From: Runella sp. SP2
GTDB taxonomy: Bacteria; Bacteroidota; Bacteroidia; Cytophagales; Spirosomataceae
NCBI RefSeq assembly: GCF_003711225.1
Contig: NZ_CP031032.1
Location: 1 to 64,000, forward strand
DNA length: 64,000 bases
Reading direction: 5' to 3'
Made by a program: the position numbers and the translations under genes. Position 1 is the stretch's first letter. Each line of letters starts with the position of its first letter. The notes beneath the pieces were generated by a model, which saw nothing but the letters and a program-made list of their open reading frames with translations, was not told the origin of the DNA and did no database searches. Shown here piece after piece: positions 40,801 to 46,464 of this stretch.

Positions 40801-41624
40801 GAGTAACAAAATCGTTTGAAATTAAAGAACCAGAAAACGCATATACCATTGAGGTTTCTAATGACTTGCTGTTTTGTGCTAGTTCGGAGGTTGAAGTTAA
40901 TGCTACACAGACCGACGCAAAAGCGTACAGTTGGACACTTCCCGATGGTAAGCTACTTTCAACTCCTGTAGCATCAATTGGTCAGCCAGGTCAGTACAAG
41001 GTCGAAGTGACCAACGCACTTGGTTGCAAGGCTAGTGATGTATTTAATGTAACGATTATTGATGTAAAAACGACCGCCACCTTCGCCATGTCTTATGTTG
41101 GCTTGGTAGGTGAACGAATTTATGCAGTCAATCTAACACCATCAATACCTGTAAGATGGCGAGTATCTTCAGAGCTAAAAATTGATTATGAGGGTACAGA
41201 TCAGCTAGTTTTTAGTGCTCAAAAACCAGGAGAATATAAAATAGAAATGATTGTTCCTGAAGACGGCTGTGAAGCTATCGTAAGCAAAAAAATTACAATT
41301 TTTACTCCCCCAAGCGGTAGAATTGCTCCAAATGGCTTGTCAGATGAATCAAATACGACTAAGAAGCAAGAAGAAGCATTTATTGTTTACCCCAATCCTG
41401 TAGCAACAATTCTTCATCTAAAAACCCAAGACAATAAGGGGAAAGAGGTACATGCAACATTTACGGATGCTTCGGGTCGTAGGATATTAGAACGTCGGTT
41501 TACCCCCGAAACCAATACCCACCAAGAAGAGTTTGCCATCAGTGAATTACCAGCTGGAATCTATTTCTTGAGAGTGGTAACTGATACCCAGCAAGCTATT
41601 CTCAAAGTAGTAAAGGCCAATTAA
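28893..41624 (+). CDS. Giant SprB-repeat surface adhesin with T9SS sorting domain
   Basis: Exported protein of about 4240 aa, last gene of the operon. The ATG at 28893 is preferred over 28872 because it starts the signal peptide (LVAFLLLPLGEINAQ). Three cysteine-containing N-terminal domains are followed by an Ig-like domain (AHPQSQTVLAGANINLSV) and then about 46 SprB-type repeats of roughly 68-75 residues. Each repeat has a KCKGGNDGTATVSVSGG-like strand, APYTYSWS, GLTAGTYTVTVKDANNC and a TEP link. Later repeats diverge. The C-terminus is a type A T9SS sorting domain (VYPNPVATILHLK, then SELPAGIYFLRVVTD). SprB of Flavobacterium is a mobile gliding adhesin, so adhesion or gliding is the likely role. 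Confidence 0.92.
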   Translation: MKKLYDLWLGVLVAFLLLPLGEINAQKIPGWGGQRMISSTNVRPNTPVQITHSDGCFGQVKWFNSNQELVGIGETFVVSQPTVGQYSYYFECDGWIGVDQDYRTLTFTVSNAEKSPTPSVSYSVSDYGDGRISELLKAEGCYGDVKWLSGNHVVAEGAYLQVIGDNGHAELSYQPYHKFKAYCTEYEKTVSDAAEISFGQTSQERNLPYPYVSIYTTQFDETLTPNLPTRLGVNNCYGAVSWEKNGVAFSTELSPLITPQCGDVYKLKCTYDRWICSGSESPNSNGDGCCTPNSGGPCPNIVRESQVAILQSNSISISAHPQSQTVLAGANINLSVTASNGIGYQWRKNEVNINGAVNSSYTIVNSIVADAGDYDVIVKGAGACSADKISNKATITISSGATLTMSSTAVTCNGGNNGTATVNATGGTPPYTYSWPNGGNTATITGLTAGNYTVTVTDASGVVKSSSVVVTEPPALVVNPSNTPVKCNGGNDGTATVNVSGGTGTYTYSWSGGVTSTTNTATGLVAGTYTVTVKDANNCEKSVAITITEPSAIVMTPSSTPVRCKNGNDGTATVAVSGGTGSYTYTWSGGVTSTTNTATGLTVGSYTVTVKDANNCQKSITITINEPATLLTISIANSTNISCFGANNGTATGQISGGNTPYTYLWSNGTTNLTTTNLGAGVNTLQVTDANGCIKSASVTIMEPAAIVLTPSSTTVKCFGGNDGTATVTASGGTGSYTYSWSGGITSTTNTATGLTAGTYTVTVKDANNCQKNINITVTEPSALVLTPNTTAVTCNGGTDGTASVTVNGGTEPYTYTWSGGSISTTNTATGLTAGTYTVLVKDANNCQKSITITVAEPTPLALTSSSTPVKCKGSNDGTATVTASGGTGSYTYSWSNGITSTSNTVTGLTSGSYTVTVKDANNCQKSITIVVSEPSTLLTVSIANSTNISCYGANNGTATGQVTGGVSPYSYLWSNGSTDLLATNLGPGNHTLQVTDANGCIKTAEIEFLEPPALFITPSTTAVTCFGGNNGTASVTVNGGTGTYTYLWSNGSTTSSVTGLSAGVYTVMVKDFKNCQKTIDITITEPDELLLSSGSTNISCNGANDGVASVTVNGGTAPYSHSWSGGITNTTSMVSGLTAGTYTVTVKDANNCTKSMAITITEPAGVILTTSSTPAKCKSGNDGTATVTVSGGTAPYTYSWNGGITSTTNTATGLTAGTYTVTVKDTNNCSKSVTISVGEPSTLLTVTIPAPTNISCNGANDGIATGNVSGGSAPYTYLWSNGNTNLTANNLPAGSNTLQVTDANGCIKTASVTISEPAAIALVPSSNPVKCKSGNDGVASVTASGGAGGYTYLWSSGITSTTNTATGLVAGTYTVTVKDANNCTKSIAIEVTEPDALTLIPNSTAANCNGGNDGTATVTVSGGVAPYTYSWSGGITSTTNTATGLVANTYTVKVKDANNCTKSISITVTEPAAIVLTPSSSPAKCKGGNDGTATVSLTGGTAPYIFSWSGGITSTSNLATGLTAGTYTVTVKDAKNCQKSITITVGEPSTLLTVTIPAPTNISCNGANDGIATGNVSGGSAPYTYLWGNGNTNLTANNLPAGSNTLQVTDANGCIKTASVTISEPAAIALVPISNPVKCKSGNDGVASVTASGGAGGYTYLWSSGITSTTNTATGLVAGTYTVTVKDANNCTKSIAITVTEPDALSLVSSSTAIQCNGGNDGTATVTVSGGVAPYTYSWSGGITSTTNTATGLVANTYTVTVKDANNCTKSISITVTEPAAIVLTPSSSPAKCKGGNDGTVTVSLTGGTAPYIFSWSGGITSTSNFATGLAAGIYTVTVKDAKNCQKSINITVTEPATSLTLTSTATAVKCNAGNDGTATVNVSGGTAPYNYTWSGGITSTTNTATGLVAGNYTVTVRDANNCLKSVVISVGAPTPIVLSPSSTPAKCKGGNDGTASISVSGGIAPYSYSWSGGITSTTNTATGLVAGTYTVIVKDANNCQKNIAITVTEPSAIVLTPSSIAVKCNGSNDGTASVSVSGGVSPYTYSWSGGITSTTNTATGISAGTYTVTVKDANSCQKSIAITITEPTLIVLTPNNTSVKCKGENDGTASVSVSGGTAPYTYSWNGGITSTTNTATGLTAGTYTVTVKDAKNCQKSAIITIAEPATTLTLTSTATAVKCNGGNDGTATVNVSGGTAPYSYAWSGGVASTTNTATGLIAGNYTVTVRDANNCQKSIVISVGASTTISLTPSSTPVKCKGGNDGTASVSVSGGIAPYSYSWSGGITSTTNAATGLSAGTYTVTVKDANNCQKNIAITVTEPSAIVLTPSSIAVKCNGSNDGTASISVSGGIAPYSYSWSGGVTSTTNAATGLSAGTYTVTVKDANNCQNSIAITVSEPTVLMLASSGTSVKCKAGTDGTATVSASGGTAPYTYLWSNGSTSATVTGLVAGTYTVTVKDANNCQKTSTVTVSEPEALVLVPSSIAVKCSGDGTAMVTVSGGVSPYTYSWDKGVTSTTNVASGLPAGTYTVTVKDANNCEKSVKITIDQPAIITLTSSTVAVKCKGGKDGAASVTVNGGEAPYTYSWSNGSTSATATGLAAGTYTVLVKDVNGCEKSIDISVTEPEALTLVSTSVTVKCKGGSDGVASVSVSGGTAPYTYAWSNGITSTTNTAMGLTAGTYTVTVKDANNCQQSTLVSVAEPTALSAITSSENVKCKGGNDGTASVSVSGGTAPYSYAWSGGIASTTQTATGLAAGTYTVTITDANGCQQLTTVSVGEPALALSLSSVSTGVKCNGGNDGTASVGVNGGTAPYTYAWSGGITSTTQSATGLAAGTYMVTVKDANGCQKSMTITVSEPTGMELTATSEPAKCFGAKDGIASVSVSGGTAPYTYAWSGSITSITNIATDLAAGAYTVTVKDANNCQKTLTITVNQPVALVLTSATTTVRCNGGNDGTATVSVSGGTTPYSYVWSNGITSTTNTATGLAAGTYTVTVKDANNCQQSTNITVVQPAGMVLTPTVVAVKCKGGNDGSASIGVTGGTAPYTYAWNGGITSTSNSATGLAAGTYTVTVKDANNCQQMVSISITEPAALVLTPSSTAANCAGSTDGTASVAVSGGTAPYSYAWSGGITSTTSTAKGLAAGTYTVTVKDANNCQQTVSITITEPDAATRMVLTTDVRQIRCFGGTGSATVAVTGGISPYTYVWSNGATTPELTNAIAGEYTVTVKDAKGCTTAKIVTIVSPTEMVLTPTIVDVKCTSEATGRILLSVTGGTAPYTYLWSNGAKTSAVTGLRAGIYRVTVSDATNCSKTMEVTITEPQEKLQQLIFQSNVTCKGGANGQLTSFSFGGTAPYTYLWSNGSTNQTIENLVAGTYSVKLTDANNCVVDSQAVVKEPQSSISIVSKIVSPPCKGDAGLIELKATGANGGTDPLQFYYLWSDGFMGSTRVGMAGTYTVEVIDLLGCSKVESFKIEEPLQSLTLTTDITAEKCFDSKNGTAVVTAIGGVAPYQYLWSTGDTTFQISTFQRGGISVRVTDKNGCTRETYQFVNGPEPLQVSTDVTDILCYDGKDGKIRVNISGGTWPMEVSVRGNDIATGVNLGLTNEVSSLKAGTYQITGKDKNGCVSPTQEVTIKQPLTPLTVSLVEATSPRGFGLADGKLQLVVKGGTSPSGYYTNTWQVNGTPFDNVTTTASGTDFTIQSSSAVGGNYMVTVTDNNYELATDKKGCRVDYTYFLKQPDKLMATSIVFKKPSCAGKIDGEIGADIKGGVPISESGAFSERYKLQWFRKNNEELVDLNTNEATIKNAESGIYVVKVTDKNDISATFELELTPTPSIYANFRTIQPQCKNQKTGGIELVNIEGGVAPYTITWNKGLSGPNLSNLEAGNYYAIIKDRNGCYGEAAVGLKEVFDFSINLVAKKDLVCKGNCEGELEVKITGTGALNPYSFSWQNGSTTQKITKRCAGIYTATVANSRGCRVTKSFEIKEPENAYTIEVSNDLLFCASSEVEVNATQTDAKAYSWTLPDGKLLSTPVASIGQPGQYKVEVTNALGCKASDVFNVTIIDVKTTATFAMSYVGLVGERIYAVNLTPSIPVRWRVSSELKIDYEGTDQLVFSAQKPGEYKIEMIVPEDGCEAIVSKKITIFTPPSGRIAPNGLSDESNTTKKQEEAFIVYPNPVATILHLKTQDNKGKEVHATFTDASGRRILERRFTPETNTHQEEFAISELPAGIYFLRVVTDTQQAILKVVKAN
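32608..34440 (+). repeat. 924-bp tandem duplication of four SprB units
   Basis: The block beginning at 32608 (GAGCCTAGCACC region) recurs at 33532 with a 924-base offset and near identity over four SprB units, to about 34440. Differences are scattered single bases. This is a recent unequal-crossover or slippage product. Confidence 0.88.
34464..36085 (+). repeat. 927-bp tandem duplication of four SprB units (older)
   Basis: Starting at GCAACTA (34464) the array repeats from 35391, an offset of 927 bases, again four units. It is less identical than the 924-bp block; the fourth unit has diverged (KCKGENDG against KCKAGTDG). Confidence 0.75.
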
Positions 41625-41640
41625 GCATTACATTTAGAAT

Positions 41641-41687
41641 AGAAAAAACAGTCGGGTAAGTCTATACTTATTGGGCTGTTTTTTTCT
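41641..41687 (+). terminator. Intrinsic terminator of the surface-protein operon
   Basis: Arms AGAAAAAACAG (41641-41651) and CTGTTTTTTTCT (41676-41687) pair across a 24-base loop that itself contains an inner TAAGT/ACTTA stem. The 3' arm is a T-run. It lies 17 bases after the adhesin stop. Confidence 0.75.
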
Positions 41688-41913
41688 ATTTGTAGAATTA
41701 TAACATTGTACCCTGCTCCTCTAAGCCAATCCCCAATTATAGGTAGCGATTTTGATTTTGAAATAAATTGTTGTTTGGAGAGGTGCCTTTCTTACAAAAA
41801 TACTTGTCCAAACAAACCCCCGTTTAAATATACTCTTTCCCCATTTCGTTGGCTTCTAGGTCAAATGCCCTTTTTTGCCCAAAAAAGTCAATAGTTATTG
41901 TCTATTTATCAAA

Positions 41914-41951
41914 GTATAGTTAATTTTAAATTTTATCCATATTAACTATAC
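41914..41951. promoter_or_regulatory. Inverted repeat just upstream of the resolvase gene
   Basis: Perfect 10-base arms GTATAGTTAA (41914-41923) and TTAACTATAC (41942-41951) with an 18-base AT-rich spacer; the ATG of the resolvase follows 5 bases later. Resolvases commonly bind such sites at their own promoter (part of res). The 226 bases between the upstream terminator and this dyad show nothing else I can support. Confidence 0.55.
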
Positions 41952-41956
41952 AATTT

Positions 41957-42562
41957 ATGAAAATTGGTTACGCCCGCGTCAGTACCAAAGACCAATCCCT
42001 CGATTTACAAACCGATGCTCTCGCCAAAGCTGGCTGTGAACATGTATTCACCGAAACGGCTTCAGGAGCCAAGTCGGATCGCCCTGAACTTTTGAAAATG
42101 CTTGACTTTGTTCGCACAGGTGATGTCGTCGTCGTTTATAAACTCGACCGACTCGGGCGCTCGCTGAAGCACTTACTCGACGTTGTTGCCTTGCTCAACC
42201 AAAAAGGGGTTGGCTTATTTTCCATCAACGACGCCATTGATACCACGACTCCCCAGGGGAGGTTGTTTTTTAATATCTCAGCCAGTTTTGCTGAGTTTGA
42301 ACGGGACCTCATTCGCGAACGTACTAAGTCAGGCTTAGAAGCAGCTAGGGCCAGAGGAAGAAAAGGAGGGCGTCGAGCGGGTATGACCAAGGAAGCAATC
42401 AATAAAGCCATCTTAGCCGAAGCCTATTACAAAGAAGGTAAACTCGGGGTCAACGCCATTGCCCAAGAAATCGGGGTTTCCAAAATGACCCTCTACAAAT
42501 ACCTACGCCATCGAGGTGTAAAAATTAGTGCCTACCACAAAACATCCAAAGATAATAACTAA
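41957..42562 (+). CDS. Serine recombinase (resolvase/invertase family)
   Basis: Small serine recombinase, probably resolving plasmid multimers. Seen: the catalytic N-terminus GYARVSTKDQSLDLQ with nucleophile S9, the VVVYKLDRLGRSLKHLL motif with active-site arginines, the dimer helix ASFAEFERDLIRERT, and a C-terminal Hin-like HTH (INAIAQ-type: VNAIAQEIGVSKMTLYKYLR). The 201-aa length is normal. It stands next to a 590-bp non-coding block full of dyads and repeats, suitable as its recombination site. An inversion role acting on a nearby promoter cannot be excluded. Confidence 0.94.
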   Translation: MKIGYARVSTKDQSLDLQTDALAKAGCEHVFTETASGAKSDRPELLKMLDFVRTGDVVVVYKLDRLGRSLKHLLDVVALLNQKGVGLFSINDAIDTTTPQGRLFFNISASFAEFERDLIRERTKSGLEAARARGRKGGRRAGMTKEAINKAILAEAYYKEGKLGVNAIAQEIGVSKMTLYKYLRHRGVKISAYHKTSKDNN

Positions 42563-42769
42563 TAAAAACCGCCAAGCCATATTGGTTTATCTAAACGTCG
42601 GTTCTGCAAAATACCCCCTCCAAAACGCTAGAATCGCCGTTTTTTCAATATGGCTCCTTCTAAATGGTTATGAACAAAAGGGGTTTTATGGCTGATATTC
42701 GACATATTTTTTAGACTAAAAATTAGCCATTTTTTTTACAAATTTTCATATTTGCATACAAGCCTATAC

Positions 42770-42813
42770 TGGTAATCACATGGTAATACATTGCCATTAC
42801 ATTGGTAATACTT
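42770..42813 (+). repeat. Four tandem 11-bp repeats
   Basis: TGGTAATCACA, TGGTAATACAT, TGCCATTACAT and TGGTAATACTT follow one another without gaps. The 11-base period places all copies on one face of the helix. The third copy carries the inverted form (ATTAC) of the core. Confidence 0.75.
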
Positions 42814-42818
42814 TGGTT

Positions 42819-42975
42819 ATATACAGGACGTATATGATTTTCAAAAACACATAACTCTCTGATTAGCAAGCTCAATGAATATACCCATTACCATTTTCAA
42901 AAAAAGTCATAAAAACGGTATATAAAGCATTATACTGGAAATAACCGAAATTACCGCGATATACACTAGGTATAT
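42819..42975. repeat. Pair of 17-bp ATATAC-N5-GTATAT dyads 140 bp apart
   Basis: ATATAC-AGGAC-GTATAT at 42819-42835 and ATATAC-ACTAG-GTATAT at 42959-42975, with a looser GTATA-N8-TATAC dyad between them at 42918-42935. Three similar dyads in 157 bp resemble the three-subsite layout of resolvase res sites, though arm spacing is shorter than usual. Confidence 0.55.
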
Positions 42976-43092
42976 ATCAATCAAGTAAATACCCACAAAC
43001 CCATGAGGTTCAGGCTGATTTTCTATGGATTTTGATATGGTTTCTTTGGAGATAATTTTCTTTATTGACATTATCGGGGTACATTAAAAAAT

Positions 43093-43142
43093 GTAATGAT
43101 ACGTAATGAAACATAATGATTCGTAATGATTCGTAATGATAC
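43093..43142 (+). repeat. Five tandem 10-bp repeats
   Basis: GTAATGATAC, GTAATGAAAC, ATAATGATTC, GTAATGATTC and GTAATGATAC in direct succession, ending 12 bases before the end of the WYL gene. Iteron- or centromere-like. Confidence 0.75.
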
Positions 43143-43153
43143 GTGAGCCCATT

Positions 43154-44203
43154 TTAAACATAATATTGCAGTGCAGCTTTAAGAATCCCAGCTACTTTAT
43201 TACGAAGAGAGGCTGGTTCCAGTACTTCAATGGCGCTACCATATTCTAAGATTTTTGTAATTAGCTCATTGTTACAAATCACCCGAAGTTCCAAAACCGT
43301 TTTTCCATCTTGGGGATCAATAGAAGCTTCTTGCGTTGGATGGATTTTTTTGGTGAGGGCATATCTTTCTCGTACTGAATCGTGAAATTTTAGCTTCACT
43401 TTTCTGGGTTTACCTTTTTTTGTTACCCCCACCATATTTTTGAAATGGGCATTCAAATCAGCCTTGTTAGGATGTTTAAATTGTTCTTGGGTCACAAAAG
43501 GTTGATTTAACATTCGGTCAATGGGGAATACCTGGAGAAACACACTTTGGTTATTTCCTTGTGCCCAACCCACCAAGTACCAGCGGTTATTATGTTCCCG
43601 CAACTGTAAAGGCATAACCACCTTGGTTTCGGCTTCTGCCATTTCAAACCCTTGATACCTAATCTTGATAAATTCTTTGCGGTGAATCAATTGATAAAGT
43701 TTATCAAAATAGCTCCGACCTCTTAGTTCTACTTCTTCAAATTCAATCAAGGGATTCAGGTCTCCTTTTAGCTCTTCTTCCTCATATTCAGTCAATAGTA
43801 TATAGGGGCCAATTATGGCTCGTATCTCTTGTTCTAAGGCAAAAAGAATATTTTCAAATCCATCTAACACGTCAGTTTTTTGAAGTTGATGAATATAATA
43901 CAGTAACTCATTCAGCAGAATTTCTCTACGTTTGGTCGTATCGGGCTGCTCAGGGCCTTCAAACTCCAATTGTAACATCGAAAATGGTTTCTCAGAATTG
44001 TACTTGTATCCAAAATAACGACTTGAATCAATAGAAGCTTTTAACTCATTACGCATGAAAGCGATGTAGTCGATAATCGTTCTTTTATCCGTATCACATA
44101 CCTCGGCCAATTCTTCGCCCGAGTACGAATTTCCCGTACGAAGCATTTTATGAATCGTCAGAATTGCTTTTAGCTTGACGTAGGAGTCGTGTCGTTTTCC
44201 CAT
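43154..44203 (-). CDS. WYL-domain transcriptional regulator
   Basis: Predicted regulator related to the 56.1-kb one. From the preferred start (about 44203, MGKRHDSYVKLKAILTIH; the frame remains open to 44311 but would then overlap the divergent helicase gene) there are roughly 349 residues: an N-terminal helical DNA-binding region with YSGEELAEVCDTDKRTIIDY, a WYL domain in which REHNNRWYLVGWAQGN carries the conserved WYL-type core and basic residues, and a C-terminal WCX-like segment (KIHPTQEASIDPQDGKTVLE). It shares the phrases NNRWYL and IHP(T/S)Q with the third WYL protein, so these two are probably paralogues. It is divergent from the helicase that leads into the type III-B genes. Confidence 0.85.
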   Translation of the reverse strand: MGKRHDSYVKLKAILTIHKMLRTGNSYSGEELAEVCDTDKRTIIDYIAFMRNELKASIDSSRYFGYKYNSEKPFSMLQLEFEGPEQPDTTKRREILLNELLYYIHQLQKTDVLDGFENILFALEQEIRAIIGPYILLTEYEEEELKGDLNPLIEFEEVELRGRSYFDKLYQLIHRKEFIKIRYQGFEMAEAETKVVMPLQLREHNNRWYLVGWAQGNNQSVFLQVFPIDRMLNQPFVTQEQFKHPNKADLNAHFKNMVGVTKKGKPRKVKLKFHDSVRERYALTKKIHPTQEASIDPQDGKTVLELRVICNNELITKILEYGSAIEVLEPASLRNKVAGILKAALQYYV

Positions 44204-44309
44204 TTTTAACATTATTTTTTTCAAACGAAACAAAGGCGTATCTGAGATTTTTCTCCCTACTTTTTTGTACGGAATTTTGCGCCATCGTTTCACTAAACAG
44301 GCACGCACC

Positions 44310-45656
44310 ATGACTCCAACTATTCATTCTTTTTTAGGCTTTATCGCTACGGCAGAACAAGAATCGGCACTGACTGCAATTGAACGCTTTTTGGAAAGCG
44401 ACCATGACTTTATTATTGTTCGTGGAGCAGCAGGTACTGGTAAAACGAGTATCATGAGCGCCGTTACCAAATACGTAACCAGTCTTTCGTTACCTCCTGT
44501 GCTTTTAGCTCCCACGGGTCGAGCAGCGAAAAACTTGGCTCAAAAGACAGGATTACCTGCTAAGACATTTCACAGTTGCCTTTATGTCCCAACTACGGAT
44601 ATAAATGAAGCAATTGTACGATGGGTACGAAAGGAGAATGATTGCCCCAAGCAGCAAGTATTCATTGCCGATGAAAGCTCGATGGTAAGCGACCGTTTAG
44701 AAAAGAATAGTGATTTCATATCACAAAATTCGTTATTGGCCGATTTTGTTCATTTTGTGCGCCAAGGCAATTCTAGTAATAAAATAATTTTCATTGGGGA
44801 TATTTGCCAACTACCTCCTGTCGGCTATTCAACAAATGAAGCACCACCTGCTTTAGTGGAGCACTATCTAACCAATAAGTTTGGTCTGCAAGGAAGCACC
44901 ATTGAACTATCGCAAATCATGCGGCAAGGAGCTAGGTCACAAATTCTTACAGCCGCCACTGAGCTTCGTCGTAGTATGACTTTGCAAAGTTTGAATACGC
45001 CCAAAGCATTAGGGACACCGTTCTACAATCCCCAGCAAGCGGTGGATTTGTACCTCAAACGCCATATTACGGGTAAACATGATAGCGTTGCCATTCTATC
45101 GTTTGGTCACAATTATAAAAATGACTGCAATACCCAAATACGTTCTTCTTTAGGACTTACAGGGTATTTGTCTGCAAATGATACAGTTATGGTTACTCAG
45201 CCCCATTTAGGCGGTACTTATATCGCAAATGGTGAAATGGGCGTCGTGAAAGACGTGGACTCTAAACGCCATCGCGTAGCAGACTTAGAATTTGTTGAAG
45301 CTGCCATTACTTTTCTTGACGAAAATGACAGCGAGTTCACCCAAAAAGCCATGGTACTGCTCACTTCTTTGCATTCAACTATTACCCTAGAACAACGAAA
45401 AGCACTGTTTGCCTCTGAATTTCGCAGTAATAGACTTTTCCGTCAAAGTCAGAATATCAGGGATAGCGTATATCTAAATGCCCTTCAACTAAATTATGGA
45501 CATGCGTTTACAGTACATAAAGCTCAAGGGAGCGAGTGGGACACTGTTATTATGAATACATGGATGCCACAAACCGATTTGCGTTTTTTATATACAGGCA
45601 TTACCAGAGCCCGCTCAGAGCTTTTCACCAATGGAGCCTACAGATATGTATCTTAA
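44310..45656 (+). CDS. RecD-like/UvrD_C helicase next to the type III-B locus
   Basis: Superfamily 1 helicase or ATPase of the AAA_30/RecD2 type, 448 aa from the ATG at 44310 (a 15-codon longer frame begins at 44265 but overlaps the divergent gene's upstream region). Seen: Walker A RGAAGTGKTS (residues 38-47), Walker B FIADESSMVSD, motif III-like IIFIGDICQLPPVG, then the UvrD_C_2 end with AFTVHKAQGSEWDTVIMN and FLYTGITRARSELF. Proteins of this build are found beside defence loci, where they may process DNA ends; a role with the CRISPR genes here is inference from position, 121 bases upstream of cas6. Confidence 0.85.
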   Translation: MTPTIHSFLGFIATAEQESALTAIERFLESDHDFIIVRGAAGTGKTSIMSAVTKYVTSLSLPPVLLAPTGRAAKNLAQKTGLPAKTFHSCLYVPTTDINEAIVRWVRKENDCPKQQVFIADESSMVSDRLEKNSDFISQNSLLADFVHFVRQGNSSNKIIFIGDICQLPPVGYSTNEAPPALVEHYLTNKFGLQGSTIELSQIMRQGARSQILTAATELRRSMTLQSLNTPKALGTPFYNPQQAVDLYLKRHITGKHDSVAILSFGHNYKNDCNTQIRSSLGLTGYLSANDTVMVTQPHLGGTYIANGEMGVVKDVDSKRHRVADLEFVEAAITFLDENDSEFTQKAMVLLTSLHSTITLEQRKALFASEFRSNRLFRQSQNIRDSVYLNALQLNYGHAFTVHKAQGSEWDTVIMNTWMPQTDLRFLYTGITRARSELFTNGAYRYVS

Positions 45657-45777
45657 TACCTTGTTTATTAATTAATTGGAACTATTTCATTCAATCATTT
45701 CAATAAAAAATATTCTTTTTCATAGTTTATTAGAATAAAAATTAATAAGTTTCGAGAACGTTAAACCTACAACCGTT

Positions 45778-46452
45778 TTGAAAAAAATTCGCTTTTTAAA
45801 AGTACAGTTCGACGCCGAAATCGAGGGATGGGAGCTACCTGCGTTTCGTGGGGCAGTCATTCAGAAGGCAGGAGAACAACACATCACCTTCCATAACCAC
45901 ATCAACGACCAGGAAGTCATTTATCGCTATCCCGTGATTCAGTACAAACGTATTGGTCGTAATCCTGCTTTGATTTGTGTGGATTTTGGGGTTGACGAGG
46001 TGCATCATTTTTTCAACAACCGCAACCTCGACATTGAAATCAGTGGGAGAAAGCTGTCGTTGAATGTAAAGTACCTTCAAATGAACCAATTTACTCTTCA
46101 AGTGTGGGAAAAAAGCTTTTCGATGCGGCTTACGCAGTGGCTTGCGCTCAACCAAGAAAACTACGCCAAGTACCGTGCTACCACCGATGAGTTTGTACAC
46201 CTTACCTTGCTTGAAGGTATTCTCAAAGCCAATATTATCTCTTTTGCCAAAGGGATTGGGTGGGACGTTGACAAAGACATTCGGTTGCGTATAGACACCA
46301 TTGAAAAATCGCGGCTAGTCACCTACAAAGAGCAAAAGTTGATGGCTTTCGACGTGACCTTCCGCACCAACGTTTCCTTACCCGATTACCTCGGACTAGG
46401 CAAAGGCGTAAGCCACGGATTTGGTACTGTTAGACAAGTAAGAACCCAATAA
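45778..46452 (+). CDS. cas6: Cas6 CRISPR RNA endoribonuclease
   Basis: Cuts pre-crRNA within the repeat. The 224-aa protein starts with TTG at 45778. It ends with the glycine-rich loop diagnostic of Cas6, LGLGKGVSHGFGTVRQV, and has the N-terminal segment LPAFRGAVIQKAGEQH. A histidine suited to catalysis is present near the N-terminus (H35/H40 region), but which one acts cannot be told. It leads the type III-B cluster, 12 bases before cmr1. Because the I-B module here has no visible cas6, this protein may serve both. Confidence 0.88.
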   Translation: MKKIRFLKVQFDAEIEGWELPAFRGAVIQKAGEQHITFHNHINDQEVIYRYPVIQYKRIGRNPALICVDFGVDEVHHFFNNRNLDIEISGRKLSLNVKYLQMNQFTLQVWEKSFSMRLTQWLALNQENYAKYRATTDEFVHLTLLEGILKANIISFAKGIGWDVDKDIRLRIDTIEKSRLVTYKEQKLMAFDVTFRTNVSLPDYLGLGKGVSHGFGTVRQVRTQ

Positions 46453-46464
46453 AAAATAAAAGAC

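Larger units (their letters stand above)
30118..40830 (+). repeat. SprB repeat array, about 46 units
   Basis: Coding tandem repeats of about 205-230 bases, each opening at a Cys-Lys/Asn-Gly-Gly-Asn-Asp-Gly-Thr motif and closing at a Glu-Pro. I count 46 openings from residue about 410 to 3930 of the adhesin. Units 1-36 are close to one another; units 37-46 are progressively divergent. One unit (near 36340) lacks two residues of the opening motif (KCSGDGTAMV). Confidence 0.9.
42563..43153. other. Repeat-rich non-coding region after the resolvase
   Basis: No credible gene. It holds four tandem 11-mers (42770-42813), two 17-bp ATATAC-N5-GTATAT dyads (42819 and 42959), a GTATA-N8-TATAC dyad (42918-42935) and five tandem 10-mers (43093-43142). 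It could be the resolvase res site, a partition centromere, a second replication origin, or the control region of the WYL gene at its right side. Confidence 0.6.

Noticed and set aside
30118-40830. Regular repeats that might be taken for a CRISPR array
   Set aside because: Units are over 200 bases, in frame and coding for SprB domains with variable positions at third codon bases.
41706-41894. 62-codon frame after the adhesin terminator
   Set aside because: No protein-like pattern, no promoter, and the upstream terminator makes expression unlikely.
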